A stretch of DNA of 64,000 bases from Arthrobacter sp. H-02-3 (GCF_003097355.1 NZ_PYUI01000009.1:62001-126000); one strand, 5' to 3'; positions 19,582 through 27,279 are shown, counted from the stretch's first letter. Notes: generated by a model from the sequence alone, not told the origin. Numbers and translations are program-made.

Positions 19582-20058
19582 GTGAGCCTTGCTCACCGCA
19601 TGAAGACCCTTGTGCGCGACGGCTTCCTGGTCAAGTTCCTCGTGGTGGGAGGGCTTTCCTTCGCCATCGACCTCGGACTCCTGGCCCTCCTTCATGAGGT
19701 GGGCAACGTCGATCTGTGGATTGCCACCCCGATCGCCTTCCTGACCAGCCTGGTCTTCAACTTCTTCGTCCAAAAGAACTTCACGTTCCAGTCCGGCGCC
19801 CGGGCCCACGTCAGCTTCATCAAATACGGGGCACTTGTGGCGTTCAATGTCGTGGCAACAGACGTGATCGTCAATCTCGCCGCAGGGGCCGGCCAGTCCT
19901 ACGCGCTCGGCAAGGTCATCGCGACCATCGCCACGACCGCCTGGAACTTCCTGCTCTACAAGCACTGGATCTTCAAGCCCGCGCCGGAGCACGACGGCGA
20001 CATCGTCGACCTCGACGCCTCCGCGACCCCTGCCAGCGGCCCCCATCATCGGGATTAG
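19582..20058 (+). CDS. GtrA family membrane protein
   Basis: A 158-residue protein with four membrane segments. FLVVGGLSFAIDLGLLALLHE, TSLVFNFFVQKNFTF and TTAWNFLLYKHWIF are the usual GtrA motifs. GtrA-like proteins help translocate polyprenyl-phosphate sugars for glycan decoration. It is divergent from the PstS-like gene and converges on the second DUF2142 gene with a 4-bp overlap of stop codons (20055-20058). Confidence 0.9.
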   Translation: MSLAHRMKTLVRDGFLVKFLVVGGLSFAIDLGLLALLHEVGNVDLWIATPIAFLTSLVFNFFVQKNFTFQSGARAHVSFIKYGALVAFNVVATDVIVNLAAGAGQSYALGKVIATIATTAWNFLLYKHWIFKPAPEHDGDIVDLDASATPASGPHHRD

Positions 20059-21629
20059 CTACGGCTGCTTCCGTCGTTGATGGGCTCCCCGGCCGGGGCC
20101 TGGCCGGGCGACAATTGGCGGTACAGCAGGACACCCGCCACGGCTGTCACGGCCAGATAGGCAAGAGCCAGGGGAAGCCAGCCCAGCGGCGGCTCCCACT
20201 TGGTTGCCCCGAACATGTCCGCCCAGTTGGCTTCCGTGGATATTCCGACGCCGTACCTGCGCAAGGCATTGGCGAACACCGCGGTGTGCGCGGCCGCCGT
20301 GAGCCCGATCGCCCACATCGTGATTCTCCGCGCGAAGAGCGAGTCGGGGAACCGGAGGAAGCGCAGGGCCAGTCCCGCGGCCAGGAGCATCGGGACAATC
20401 ACGGGCAGAAGGTAGCGGCCTTGCCAGATGTAGCCCAACTCCGTGACCACCTGAGCCTGAAGGATTGGCGGGATGGCGATCGCCGCGGCGAGCAGCACGA
20501 TGAATCCGAGCCGGGGGCGCCACGGCCTGACGGACACCGCGGCGACCATGAGTGCCCCGGTGAGGCAGGACCACCAAAAGTAGACGCCGGTGGGACCGTT
20601 GGTGTCCAGCCAGCCGAGCTGGGCCACGTACGAGGCCGCGATGTCGAATGTCCGCTCAACCATGGTGCCGAAGGCTTGCTCCGGGGTGACGGTACCGGGG
20701 GTGCCCAGCAGGCTGGCAAGGGTGTTGGCTGTCTTGAGCCACAGGAGGCCGAGGGCCGCCGCGACGGCAATCAGGGCGGCCATGGCCAGGACGAGCTTGT
20801 TCTTCATCAGGAGCAGTAGATCCCGGGGCGGGAACATGAGCAGGGCGGCAATGACAGCCAGGGCAAGCCACAGCAGTGACAACGCCCGGGTGTTGGCCAG
20901 GACGGCGGCAGCGACCCCCACAACAACGACGTTGAACCGGAACCGGGACAGCTCCCGCACGTTCTCAAGCACGAGGCACAGGTTGACGAACACTGCTGAG
21001 GTGGTGACGATCTCCAGGGCATTCGGGTTGATGGACCCGCAGAGGAAGAGAACCATGGGCGTGACGGCGATCCCCGCGGCCGCGACGGGCCAGCGCCGGT
21101 TGGCGAACTGGGTGGTGGCGAGGAGCGTGGCAGCGAGGAACAAAGAGCACAGCAATCCGCTGAGGATCCGCATGGCGTAGATGGCCGGCTCGCCGCTCAG
21201 GATGGTGGAGGGCAGGCCCACCACCAGGTAGTACAGGGGGTTGTAGTTGCCGGCGGACGTGCCGGCCGTCGTCGGCTGCCTGTCCGCGGCATCCAGCCCG
21301 GGGGAGCAGTCCGCGGTGACGATCACTTTGAAGGCGAAGCAGGTTAGGGACTGGGTGTCGGCGATGTACTTGGGCACCACCACCTGAAGCTGTTCGCCCT
21401 GGGTCTGTCCGGACGTGCCGAGGAACTGCCCCCGGGCCACGGCGGCAGCCTTGATCGTGTGGGCCGGTTCGTCGGGGACCGACATCAGGGGAGAGGCAAG
21501 GCTCCACAACGTGCTGAACATCGACAGGATCAGGAAGATCATGCCGAAGCGCAGGACCGGTGCGGGGGGCTTGGACTGCGCCGGATTCGCCTGGCGGGGC
21601 CGCTGCGCCTTGCGCAAGGGAAGACTCAT
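20055..21629 (-). CDS. DUF2142 polytopic membrane protein (second copy)
   Basis: A 524-residue polytopic protein starting at the ATG at 21629 (MSLPLRKAQRPRQ); the open frame continues upstream but looks non-coding. It shares VPDEPAHTIKAAAVARGQF, YNPLYYLVVGLPS, INPNALEIVTTSAVF and ANTRALSLLWL with the product of 16645-18315, so the two are paralogues about 2 kb apart. It is probably a membrane enzyme or carrier for the surface glycan. Confidence 0.85.
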   Translation of the reverse strand: MSLPLRKAQRPRQANPAQSKPPAPVLRFGMIFLILSMFSTLWSLASPLMSVPDEPAHTIKAAAVARGQFLGTSGQTQGEQLQVVVPKYIADTQSLTCFAFKVIVTADCSPGLDAADRQPTTAGTSAGNYNPLYYLVVGLPSTILSGEPAIYAMRILSGLLCSLFLAATLLATTQFANRRWPVAAAGIAVTPMVLFLCGSINPNALEIVTTSAVFVNLCLVLENVRELSRFRFNVVVVGVAAAVLANTRALSLLWLALAVIAALLMFPPRDLLLLMKNKLVLAMAALIAVAAALGLLWLKTANTLASLLGTPGTVTPEQAFGTMVERTFDIAASYVAQLGWLDTNGPTGVYFWWSCLTGALMVAAVSVRPWRPRLGFIVLLAAAIAIPPILQAQVVTELGYIWQGRYLLPVIVPMLLAAGLALRFLRFPDSLFARRITMWAIGLTAAAHTAVFANALRRYGVGISTEANWADMFGATKWEPPLGWLPLALAYLAVTAVAGVLLYRQLSPGQAPAGEPINDGSSRS

Positions 21630-21995
21630 GGATTCAGTGCACCGTTTCACAGTGATGAGACGCGTCCAGCGCCCTTGAAGCGCCCCGCCGGAAAACTGCT
21701 CATGAAGATTCGCGCAGAACACCGCGTCGGGACGCCGGGGCCCGTCTGTCCCCCGTCGATCGTAGGGCCACCAGGCACCGGGTACAAAAGCGCTGTCCGC
21801 CCGACCGGCCGCTCCGGCTCGGTCCGGCGGTGAGGCCAATGAGCCTGTTGTGACCGGTGAGAAAGATGTTGTTCCGCGACGGTGGCGGTTATCCACATAA
21901 GGCCGCCGCACCCCTTGTCCGGCCGGGCAGTGCCGCCTAGGTTTAAGCCACTTTCATCGCCTCGGCAGTGGGGCGTCAGTCATATTGGGGGCTGC
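21630..21995. promoter_or_regulatory. Divergent intergenic region upstream of the DUF2142 gene and tadA
   Basis: 366 bp without a convincing gene. It must hold the promoters of the minus-strand DUF2142 gene and of the tad operon. A perfect DnaA box, TTATCCACA, is at 21889-21897. I see no clear -35/-10 pair. Confidence 0.4.
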
Positions 21996-23159
21996 ATGGA
22001 GGCTGTGCGCATTGTCGAGGACGAGGTCCGCGAGCTGATCCGCCGGCGCGGCCTGGACCCCCTGCGGCAGTCCGGGGAGGTCCGGCGCCTGGTCGAAGCG
22101 GCGGTCAGCGACTACGACGAGCGGGCCTTGCTGGCGCCGCTGCCGCCACTGGGGCCGTTGGAGTCGGCGCGGAGATTCGTCTACGACGCCGTGGCCGGCT
22201 TCGGCGCGCTGCAGCCCCTCCTGGACGATCCGGGCATCGAGGAAATCTGGCTCAATGCGCCCAGCGAGATCTATGTGGCGCGCAACGGCGAATCGGAGCT
22301 GACTTCTGTGTCGTTGACGGAACAGCAGGTCCGGGACCTCGTGGAACGGATGCTGAAGAGCTCCGGCCGTCGGCTGGACATGTCCTCCCCGTTCGTGGAT
22401 GCGGCGCTCCCGGACGGCTCACGTCTGCATGTGGTCATCCCGGATGTCACCCGGCGGCACTGGGCCATCAATATCCGCAAGTTCGTGGTCAAGGCCAGCC
22501 GGCTGGAGCACCTGGTGGAGCTGGGAACGCTGACCCCGCAGGCGGCCAGGTTCCTCGGTGCGGCCGTCGCCAGCGGCCTCAACATCCTGGTCTCGGGCGC
22601 CACCCAGGCCGGCAAAACCACCATGCTGAACTGCCTCGCGGCGAGCATCGGCACCCGTGAGCGGGTCATCACGGTGGAGGAGATCTTCGAACTGCAGTTT
22701 CCGCTCCGCGACGTCGTGGGGCTGCAGTGCCGGCAGCCGAACTTGGAGGGGCAGGGGGAAATTCCGCTGCGGCGGCTCGTCAAGGAGGCCTTGCGCATGC
22801 GGCCCGACCGGCTCGTGGTGGGGGAGGTCAGGGAGGCTGAGAGCCTTGACATGCTCATAGCCTTGAATGCGGGACTTCCCGGGATGTGCACCGTCCATGC
22901 AAACTCCGCGCATGACGCCGTGACGAAGATTTGCACGCTGCCGTTGCTCGCCGGCGACAACATTTCCAGTGCTTACTATGTCAATGCACTACCAAAGAAT
23001 TACAATGAGAGTCATGGAAGCTCAGCTCGTACGGGCAGCTATCTACTGCCGAATCTCCAAAGACCGCGAGGGTGCCGGCCTCGGCGTGCAGCGCCAGGAA
23101 CAGGACGCGCGGGAACTGGCCGCAGCGCTCGGCTGGACCGTCGCCGCAGTATTCACTGA
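21996..23159 (+). pseudogene. tadA: tadA/cpaF, 5' part, interrupted by an integrative element
   Basis: TadA/CpaF secretion ATPase that powers Tad (Flp) pilus assembly. The start is the ATG at 21996 (MEAVRIVEDEVREL). The N-terminal domain is followed by a Walker A motif GATQAGKTT at residues 201-209, the Asp/His-box region, and VVGEVREAESLDML and CTVHANSA. Native sequence stops at Ser325 (22968-22970), where the element enters. The frame then runs 63 codons into integrase DNA before a stop at 23157-23159, so the lysogen would make a 387-residue protein with a foreign tail, lacking the last 83 native residues found at 32483-32734. Joining the two parts gives a normal 408-codon gene, so it is split rather than decayed. 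Confidence 0.93.
22945..22996. other. attL: attL junction of the integrative element
   Basis: Host tadA sequence ends at the shared core AGTGC (22968-22972), then element DNA begins. The element side carries CACTACCAAA at 22987-22996, the exact reverse complement of TTTGGTAGTG at 32456-32465 in attR. Brought together in the excised circle, the two arms are centred on the AG of the core, with GCA and TGC flanking it. This is the expected form of a serine-integrase attP. Confidence 0.85.
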
Positions 23160-24420
23160 TAACGACCTCTCCGCGTTCAGCGGCAAGCCCCGTCCCCAGT
23201 ACAGAGCGCTCCTTGAAGCGATGGATGCCGGGGCGGTCCAGGGTGTCATCTGCTGGCACACAGATCGGCTCCACCGCAGCCCCCGAGAGCTTGAGGAATA
23301 CATCGACATTTCAGAACGGCGCGGCGTCACCACACAGACCGTCAAGGCCGGCGAGATCGACCTCAGCACGCCGTCCGGCCGTGCAGTGGCGCGGACGCTC
23401 GGCGCATGGGCCAGATACGAATCGGAGCACAAGTCGGAGCGCATCACGCGCAAGAAATTGCAGCTGGCCCAGTCGGGTTCATTTAGCGGTGGTCCGGTCC
23501 CGTTCGGCTGGACGCTGGACGGAGATACGACGCCGCGGATCGTACTGGCCGACGCGGCAGAGATCCGCAAGGCTATTGCGGCGACCATCGCTGGGGAGAG
23601 TATCGGCAGCATAGTCCGGGATCTGAACGGCCGCGGTGTGCTCACACGGCGCGGGGGTGCATGGACTTCAACGTCCGTCCGTAACCTGCTGCTGCGCCCG
23701 ACGAATGCCGGGCTAAGCGCATATCGGGGCGAAATCGTGGGCGCTTCGACGTTCCCGGCGATTATCAGCGAGGATGAATGGCGGACTGTCTGCTCGATCA
23801 TCAGTGATCCGGCCAGACGTTCCAATGGGGGCGCACGCGTGCGGCATCTACTGGCGGGGCTGCTGCGCTGCGGAACGTGCGGGGCGGCAATGAAAACCTC
23901 ATCCCGTGCCGGAGGAGGGGCTGCCAAGTTCTACTACAAGTGCCCGGCGCGCGGCGGCGGGCACGCCTTCCAGAAGGCCGAACCAATCGAGCACCTGATT
24001 TCGGAAGTGGTGCTCGCCAGGCTGGACCAGCCCGGAGTACTGGCACGCCTGAATGGTCCGCAGGACCAGGAGCGGCAGCACGGCATGCAGAGTGAGGCGG
24101 CAACGCTGCGGGGCCGGATGGACGAGGCTGCGGAATCGTTCGCCGAGGGGCTAATTACGCGGAAGCAGCTGGAAGCGATCAATCATCGTGTGCAGGCGCG
24201 GCTGGAGGCGATAGGGCAGGAACTCGCAGTCGCCGGGCGGGCGTCCGTGATCCCGTCGTCCGCCGCCGACAACCTCAGAGCGTGGTGGGAGGCCGCCGGA
24301 ACGGAGCGCCAGCGTGCGGTCATTGACGCGGTGCTGACGCCGTTTGTTGATCCCGTGGGCAAGTCCGCCCCTCGAAAGTTCGATCCTGACCGTGTGCGCA
24401 TCAATTGGAAGATTTCATGA
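23005..24420 (+). CDS. int: Large serine recombinase (integrase)
   Basis: A 471-residue site-specific recombinase that would catalyse attP x attB integration and, with a directionality factor, excision. The resolvase domain (about 1-150) has AAIYCRISKDREG with the nucleophile Ser18, then LGVQRQEQDARELA and VICWHTDRLHRSPRELE. The recombinase domain follows, then a zinc ribbon (CGTCGAAM ... YYKCP) at about 295-325 and a C-terminal coiled region. I chose the ATG at 23005, with AAAGA upstream; the frame is open to a GTG at 22969 that lies in the attL core. It is followed by a terminator at 24449. In the lysogen it lies directly downstream of the tadA 5' part and could be read from the tad promoter. 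Confidence 0.95.
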   Translation: MRVMEAQLVRAAIYCRISKDREGAGLGVQRQEQDARELAAALGWTVAAVFTDNDLSAFSGKPRPQYRALLEAMDAGAVQGVICWHTDRLHRSPRELEEYIDISERRGVTTQTVKAGEIDLSTPSGRAVARTLGAWARYESEHKSERITRKKLQLAQSGSFSGGPVPFGWTLDGDTTPRIVLADAAEIRKAIAATIAGESIGSIVRDLNGRGVLTRRGGAWTSTSVRNLLLRPTNAGLSAYRGEIVGASTFPAIISEDEWRTVCSIISDPARRSNGGARVRHLLAGLLRCGTCGAAMKTSSRAGGGAAKFYYKCPARGGGHAFQKAEPIEHLISEVVLARLDQPGVLARLNGPQDQERQHGMQSEAATLRGRMDEAAESFAEGLITRKQLEAINHRVQARLEAIGQELAVAGRASVIPSSAADNLRAWWEAAGTERQRAVIDAVLTPFVDPVGKSAPRKFDPDRVRINWKIS

Positions 24421-24448
24421 CATAAGCGATAAAGGTTTTACCTAATCG

Positions 24449-24480
24449 GAGGGTGAGGTGTGAGATCTCACCCTCTTTTT
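24449..24480 (+). terminator. Intrinsic terminator after the integrase
   Basis: Stem GAGGGTGAG/CTCACCCTC (24449-24457 and 24467-24475) followed by TTTTT. It separates int from the early genes. Confidence 0.88.
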
Positions 24481-24514
24481 ATGCCCGATTGTTGCATTGT
24501 CCGAGGCCAAGCAT

Positions 24515-24530
24515 TGACATACGTTTGTCA
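24515..24530. promoter_or_regulatory. Palindromic operator-like site A of the element
   Basis: TGACATACGTTTGTCA, one of three sites fitting TGACAY-N4-KTGTCA in the element. It overlaps a TTGACA hexamer and precedes the first early gene at 24629. Confidence 0.5.
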
Positions 24531-24628
24531 ATTGTCGGACGGAAATATTCCTGCTCTACAGTCCACAATGTCAGTCCCGGTTCTCCTAGGCTTTATGTAT
24601 AGGGAACCACCAGCAAAGGATGAGCACT

Positions 24629-24844
24629 ATGTCCGAGGCACTGCATTACCGGAATGTCTTAGCGGGACACTACCGTCACCGCCCCAACGACACCGCTGCG
24701 ATTCTCGAAACTCGCCAGGCGATGAAAACAGCCAAGCTCGCGGCCGCGATTGAGAAAATTCTGGCCGACTCGCCACCACTGCACAGGGAACAAATTGAGC
24801 GTCTTGTTGGGTTGCTTACCGCACACGTCGCGCCGGGTGAGTAG
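24629..24844 (+). CDS. Small phage-type protein of unknown function
   Basis: 71 residues from the ATG at 24629, which has AAAGGA 8 bases upstream; an ATG at 24620 is in frame but overlaps that ribosome site. The N-terminus is Arg/His-rich (MSEALHYRNVLAGHYRHRP), followed by a helical part. It ends with LADSPPLHREQIERLVGLL, a motif repeated in the next gene (VADAPPLSDETTDRIALLL). Short proteins with this xADxPPLxxE motif are common next to integrases in actinobacterial phages. The function is unknown. Confidence 0.7.
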   Translation: MSEALHYRNVLAGHYRHRPNDTAAILETRQAMKTAKLAAAIEKILADSPPLHREQIERLVGLLTAHVAPGE

Positions 24845-24849
24845 GCGTC

Positions 24850-24981
24850 ATGACAACCGTTCCGGAGTATGTTGCACGCGTCGTAGCAGACGCGCCGCCG
24901 CTGTCCGATGAGACGACGGACCGTATCGCGCTGCTGCTGAGGCCAACGCGCGCCAGCAACCACCCTGACCCCAATGACTGA
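24850..24981 (+). CDS. 43-residue phage-type protein with ADAPPL motif
   Basis: ATG at 24850, 5 bp after the previous stop; the product begins MTTVPEYVARVVADAPPLSD and ends at 24981. It is a short form of the same motif seen in the upstream protein. Its stop overlaps the start of the next gene by 8 bp, and the tight packing supports it as a real gene. Function unknown. Confidence 0.65.
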   Translation: MTTVPEYVARVVADAPPLSDETTDRIALLLRPTRASNHPDPND

Positions 24982-25162
24982 GCACACACAGGGCTCCGCT
25001 GTGAACATGCCAGCAGCCGCCGTAGTCGCGGAGCTCCAGAAATACGCCCAGTCGGTGGGCCTTGTGCTGACGGCGCGTTGTGCCCGTTGTGGAGCGCCGT
25101 TGTGGGCATCGCGGAGCGTCAGCGCCAAGCTGGGCCCAAAGTGCAGGAAGCGGGAGGCCTGA
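24974..25162 (+). CDS. DUF6011-like small zinc-binding protein
   Basis: 62 residues beginning MTEHTQGSAVNMPAAAVVAE. The C-terminal half reads CARCGAPLWASRSVSAKLGP followed by KC: a CxxC knuckle, the conserved GP and a final Cys, typical of DUF6011 proteins of actinophages. It probably binds zinc. It overlaps its upstream neighbour and is followed within 5 bp by the next start. Role unknown; nucleic-acid binding is plausible. Confidence 0.7.
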   Translation: MTEHTQGSAVNMPAAAVVAELQKYAQSVGLVLTARCARCGAPLWASRSVSAKLGPKCRKREA

Positions 25163-25167
25163 CCGCC

Positions 25168-25839
25168 GTGGATGCACGATACCCGACCAAGTACCTGAAT
25201 GACCGCCGGATTCTGAACCTCAGCCATGAGGCTCACGTTCTCATGATGCAGGCGACGGCTTTTAGCGTCACCAACATGACGGATGGATTTCTCAACACGG
25301 ACGACCTCGCGCTGATTCCCCGCGCGCGGATCGAAGCAGCCAATGAATTAGTCCAGGCCGGATTGTGGGAAGTCACCAAGGCCGGATGGTTCATGCCGGA
25401 ATTCCCGAAACATCAGACATCGAAAGACCAACTCGAAGCGCTGGAGCGGAAGCGTCAACAAGACCGCCAGAACTCCAAGTCCTACCGTGAGAGGCAAAAG
25501 CACAGGACATCATTTGACGCGTCAGGCACTGAATCATCTGACGCGTCAGCTGACGAATTGGCTGACGAAAGCTCTGACGACATAGGCAAGGAAAGGCAAG
25601 GAAAGGCAAGGCAAGGAAAAGAAGAACTAACCAGCAGTAATGATTCAGAACGGCGTGACAGGGAATGGCTGGAGGGTAAGTCAGCGCAGGTGCCCGTCAC
25701 CGCTGCCGCCGCCTTGAAACTGAATGACCCGTGTGTGACGCCTGGGTGTGACGGGCGTCTGAATCAGGCTCAAGTAAATATGGGCGCGAGCATCTGCGCG
25801 GAGTGCACTTATCAGCTGGCTAGGCAGGGCAAACCTTGA
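25168..25839 (+). CDS. Winged-helix replication-type protein with C-terminal zinc finger
   Basis: 223 residues from a GTG at 25168 with GGGAGG 10 bases upstream. The first about 90 residues (YPTKYLNDRRILNLSHEAHV, NMTDGFLNTDDLALIP, AANELVQAGLWEV) match the winged-helix domain of actinophage replication initiator or replisome-organiser proteins. A charged Asp/Ser/Lys linker follows, encoded by 12-bp and 10-bp repeats. A C-terminal CVTPGCDG ... CAEC zinc finger ends the protein. It is probably the initiator of element replication. The embedded repeats look like its origin, as in lambda O. Confidence 0.7.
   Translation: MDARYPTKYLNDRRILNLSHEAHVLMMQATAFSVTNMTDGFLNTDDLALIPRARIEAANELVQAGLWEVTKAGWFMPEFPKHQTSKDQLEALERKRQQDRQNSKSYRERQKHRTSFDASGTESSDASADELADESSDDIGKERQGKARQGKEELTSSNDSERRDREWLEGKSAQVPVTAAAALKLNDPCVTPGCDGRLNQAQVNMGASICAECTYQLARQGKP
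25515..25620. repeat. 12-bp iteron-like repeats plus purine-rich 10-bp repeats inside the replication gene
   Basis: TGACG starts at 25515, 25539, 25551, 25563 and 25575, a strict 12-bp register; the first two copies are the palindrome TGACGCGTCA. Immediately downstream, 25584-25620 is a strand-biased purine run of GGCAAGGAAA units. This layout, of phased binding sites next to a biased melting-type stretch within the initiator gene, resembles a theta origin. Confidence 0.55.
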
Positions 25840-25852
25840 CACCTACGTGTCA
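25837..25852. promoter_or_regulatory. Palindromic operator-like site B of the element
   Basis: TGACACCTACGTGTCA: perfect 6-bp arms with a 4-bp spacer. It overlaps the stop codon of the replication gene and lies upstream of the genes at 25880 and 25987. CGGACG follows at nearly the same distance as after site A. Confidence 0.55.
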
Positions 25853-25879
25853 GAACAACGGACGACGAGAGGAACAACC

Positions 25880-25990
25880 GTGGGAACGGTGAAGTGGGCC
25901 AGAGTATGGATCCAGGATCTGCCGCACGAGGATCGGGACGCCGCCGGCGAATGCCAGGACCGTGCAGCAATCAGGAGGACAACACCATGA
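25880..25990 (+). CDS. 36-residue small protein (possible leader or phage peptide)
   Basis: GTG at 25880 with GAGAGGA upstream; begins MGTVKWARVWIQDLPHEDRD and stops at 25990, overlapping the next gene's ATG (ATGA, 25987-25990). The good ribosome site and the stop-start overlap suggest translational coupling. No family is recognised, and it could be a coupling peptide only. Confidence 0.5.
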   Translation: MGTVKWARVWIQDLPHEDRDAAGECQDRAAIRRTTP

Positions 25991-26238
25991 CACGGACAAA
26001 CAGCGGAATGATTCAGGACGTCATCGGACTGGCGCGCGCTGCCAGCCGCGAGGACAAGCAGGCCTTCGTCGCGCTTATGCCGACCAGGCTGGACGACGCA
26101 CAGATCATGCTCGAAGTGGCCACGAGGATCTTGTACTCGATCACAGAGGGCGAGCACCAAGACGCACTGTTCGACAAGATAGTCGAGGAGGCCCGAGCTG
26201 CAGGCGGGGACGTACCACAGAGGAACGGCACCGAGTAG
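25987..26238 (+). CDS. 83-residue small phage protein, unknown
   Basis: ATG at 25987 with a strong AGGAGGA site 7-8 bases upstream. Starts MTRTNSGMIQDVIGLARAAS and is a soluble, helical, acidic protein with a central DDAQIMLEVATRILYSI helix. No DNA-binding motif is evident. Its place after the replication gene and its size would fit an excision factor or a control protein, but nothing in the sequence proves this. Confidence 0.7.
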   Translation: MTRTNSGMIQDVIGLARAASREDKQAFVALMPTRLDDAQIMLEVATRILYSITEGEHQDALFDKIVEEARAAGGDVPQRNGTE

Positions 26239-26253
26239 CAGCAGGCACCTGCA

Positions 26254-26285
26254 GCGGCCGGGGGAGCGACACGCACCCCGGCCGC
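26254..26285 (+). terminator. GC-rich hairpin after the early genes
   Basis: GCGGCCGGGG (26254-26263) pairs with CCCCGGCCGC (26276-26285) around a 12-base loop, just after the stop at 26238. There is no T-tract, so it could be a terminator or an RNA-stability element. Confidence 0.5.
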
Positions 26286-26449
26286 AGCCATGCCAAGGGC
26301 AGCTAGCCGGAACGCAGCCGCCACAAGCCCCGGTTTTTTAACACAGACAGAGCGCGGAAGACCTCGCCGTCTACCGATTTATATTTCCCCGATTTTTAGT
26401 GAGAAAACCGATGTGCCCCAAGATGTGCCCCTATGTGTGACCCTTGTTC

Positions 26450-26455
26450 GATAAT
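26450..26455 (+). promoter_or_regulatory. Leaderless -10 element of the late gene block
   Basis: GATAAT ends 8 bases before the ATG at 26464, with no ribosome site between, suggesting a leaderless transcript. Two direct copies of ATGTGCCCC (26411 and 26423, 12 bp apart) lie upstream and may be a regulator site. Confidence 0.5.
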
Positions 26456-26463
26456 CTGGTGTA

Positions 26464-27273
26464 ATGGCCGAATTAGTGCATGGACTGGCAGGGTACAAGG
26501 GCGGTTGCCGTTGCGACGTTTGCAGGCAGGCGAACGCTAAGCGTGTGGCTGACCGGAGACGCGCGCTCAAGAACGGCGGCCCGTTGCGGCAGAATCCGGC
26601 TCCCAGCAAGCCCGTGAAGGCTCCGGCTGTCCCAGTGCTTGAAAGCACGTCGGGGCCGTTTGGGGAGCATGTAGCGGTTTCCGGTGGCGCAGGCGGCGGA
26701 GGCACATTCGGGGGCACAGGGCACACAGGGGGCACAGGCGATACTGAGGCCAAGACGGAGGCTAGGATCGAGGCGATTTGGAAGTCTGCGGGCATGGGGG
26801 CGTGGGACGCGGAAGCGGAAGCTATCGAGGACCAGGCAATGCAGGCAGCCCGGGCGATTGACTCGGCTACATGGAGCGGCAAGACGCACCAGACACCCGC
26901 TCAGTGGCGGCTGCTGAATGACGCTATCGCGCAGCTGCGCCGGAAGTTCCCGCTGCAGGCCGCACCGGCTGCCCCGGCGGCGCCGGTAGCGGCCGACGAC
27001 GACGGCAGCGGTTTGGATTTCCTGACGCCGCTGGGGCATCCGAGCTTGCGCGCTCCAGAGTACCGGCGGGGCTGGAAAGAGGGCGACGTTTGGGATCCGC
27101 ACGCCAACCCTGCGGACGGCAGACTGCCGGATGGGGTAGAGGCTCCGGAGTCCGACGCCGGACCAGGGATCCGCTGGGACGCGGGATCCGACCGCGCGGA
27201 GGCAGCGCGCGAGCAGTACGAGCGCGAGAACGCGGAAGCTCTTGCAGCAGCACGCGCCGCTAGTGACACGTAA
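26464..27273 (+). CDS. Putative packaging/terminase-small-subunit-like protein
   Basis: 269 residues. The N-terminus HGLAGYKGGCRCDVCRQANA is a CxCxxC zinc-type motif frequent in actinophage proteins. A Gly/Thr-rich linker follows (about 75-95), then a helical block AIWKSAGMGAWDAEAEAIED and QWRLLNDAIAQLRRKFPL, and an acidic C-terminal region. It lies directly before the capsid gene, where satellites and phages usually carry the small terminase; that context is the main reason for the call. The sequence alone does not prove a TerS fold. Its stop overlaps operator-like site C. Confidence 0.5.
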   Translation: MAELVHGLAGYKGGCRCDVCRQANAKRVADRRRALKNGGPLRQNPAPSKPVKAPAVPVLESTSGPFGEHVAVSGGAGGGGTFGGTGHTGGTGDTEAKTEARIEAIWKSAGMGAWDAEAEAIEDQAMQAARAIDSATWSGKTHQTPAQWRLLNDAIAQLRRKFPLQAAPAAPAAPVAADDDGSGLDFLTPLGHPSLRAPEYRRGWKEGDVWDPHANPADGRLPDGVEAPESDAGPGIRWDAGSDRAEAAREQYERENAEALAAARAASDT

Positions 27274-27279
27274 GTGTCA
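27264..27279. promoter_or_regulatory. Palindromic operator-like site C of the element
   Basis: TGACACGTAAGTGTCA: perfect 6-bp arms, overlapping the stop codon of the preceding gene and 274 bp upstream of the capsid gene. Confidence 0.55.

Noticed and set aside
24460..24753. 97-codon open frame overlapping the first early gene of the element
   Set aside because: It starts inside the integrase terminator and runs out of frame over the small phage-type gene, which has the better ribosome site and motif.
25500..25620. Possible CRISPR-like repeat array in the element
   Set aside because: Units are 10-12 bp with no spacers of constant length and lie inside a gene; they fit iterons, not CRISPR. 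No other array was seen in the window.
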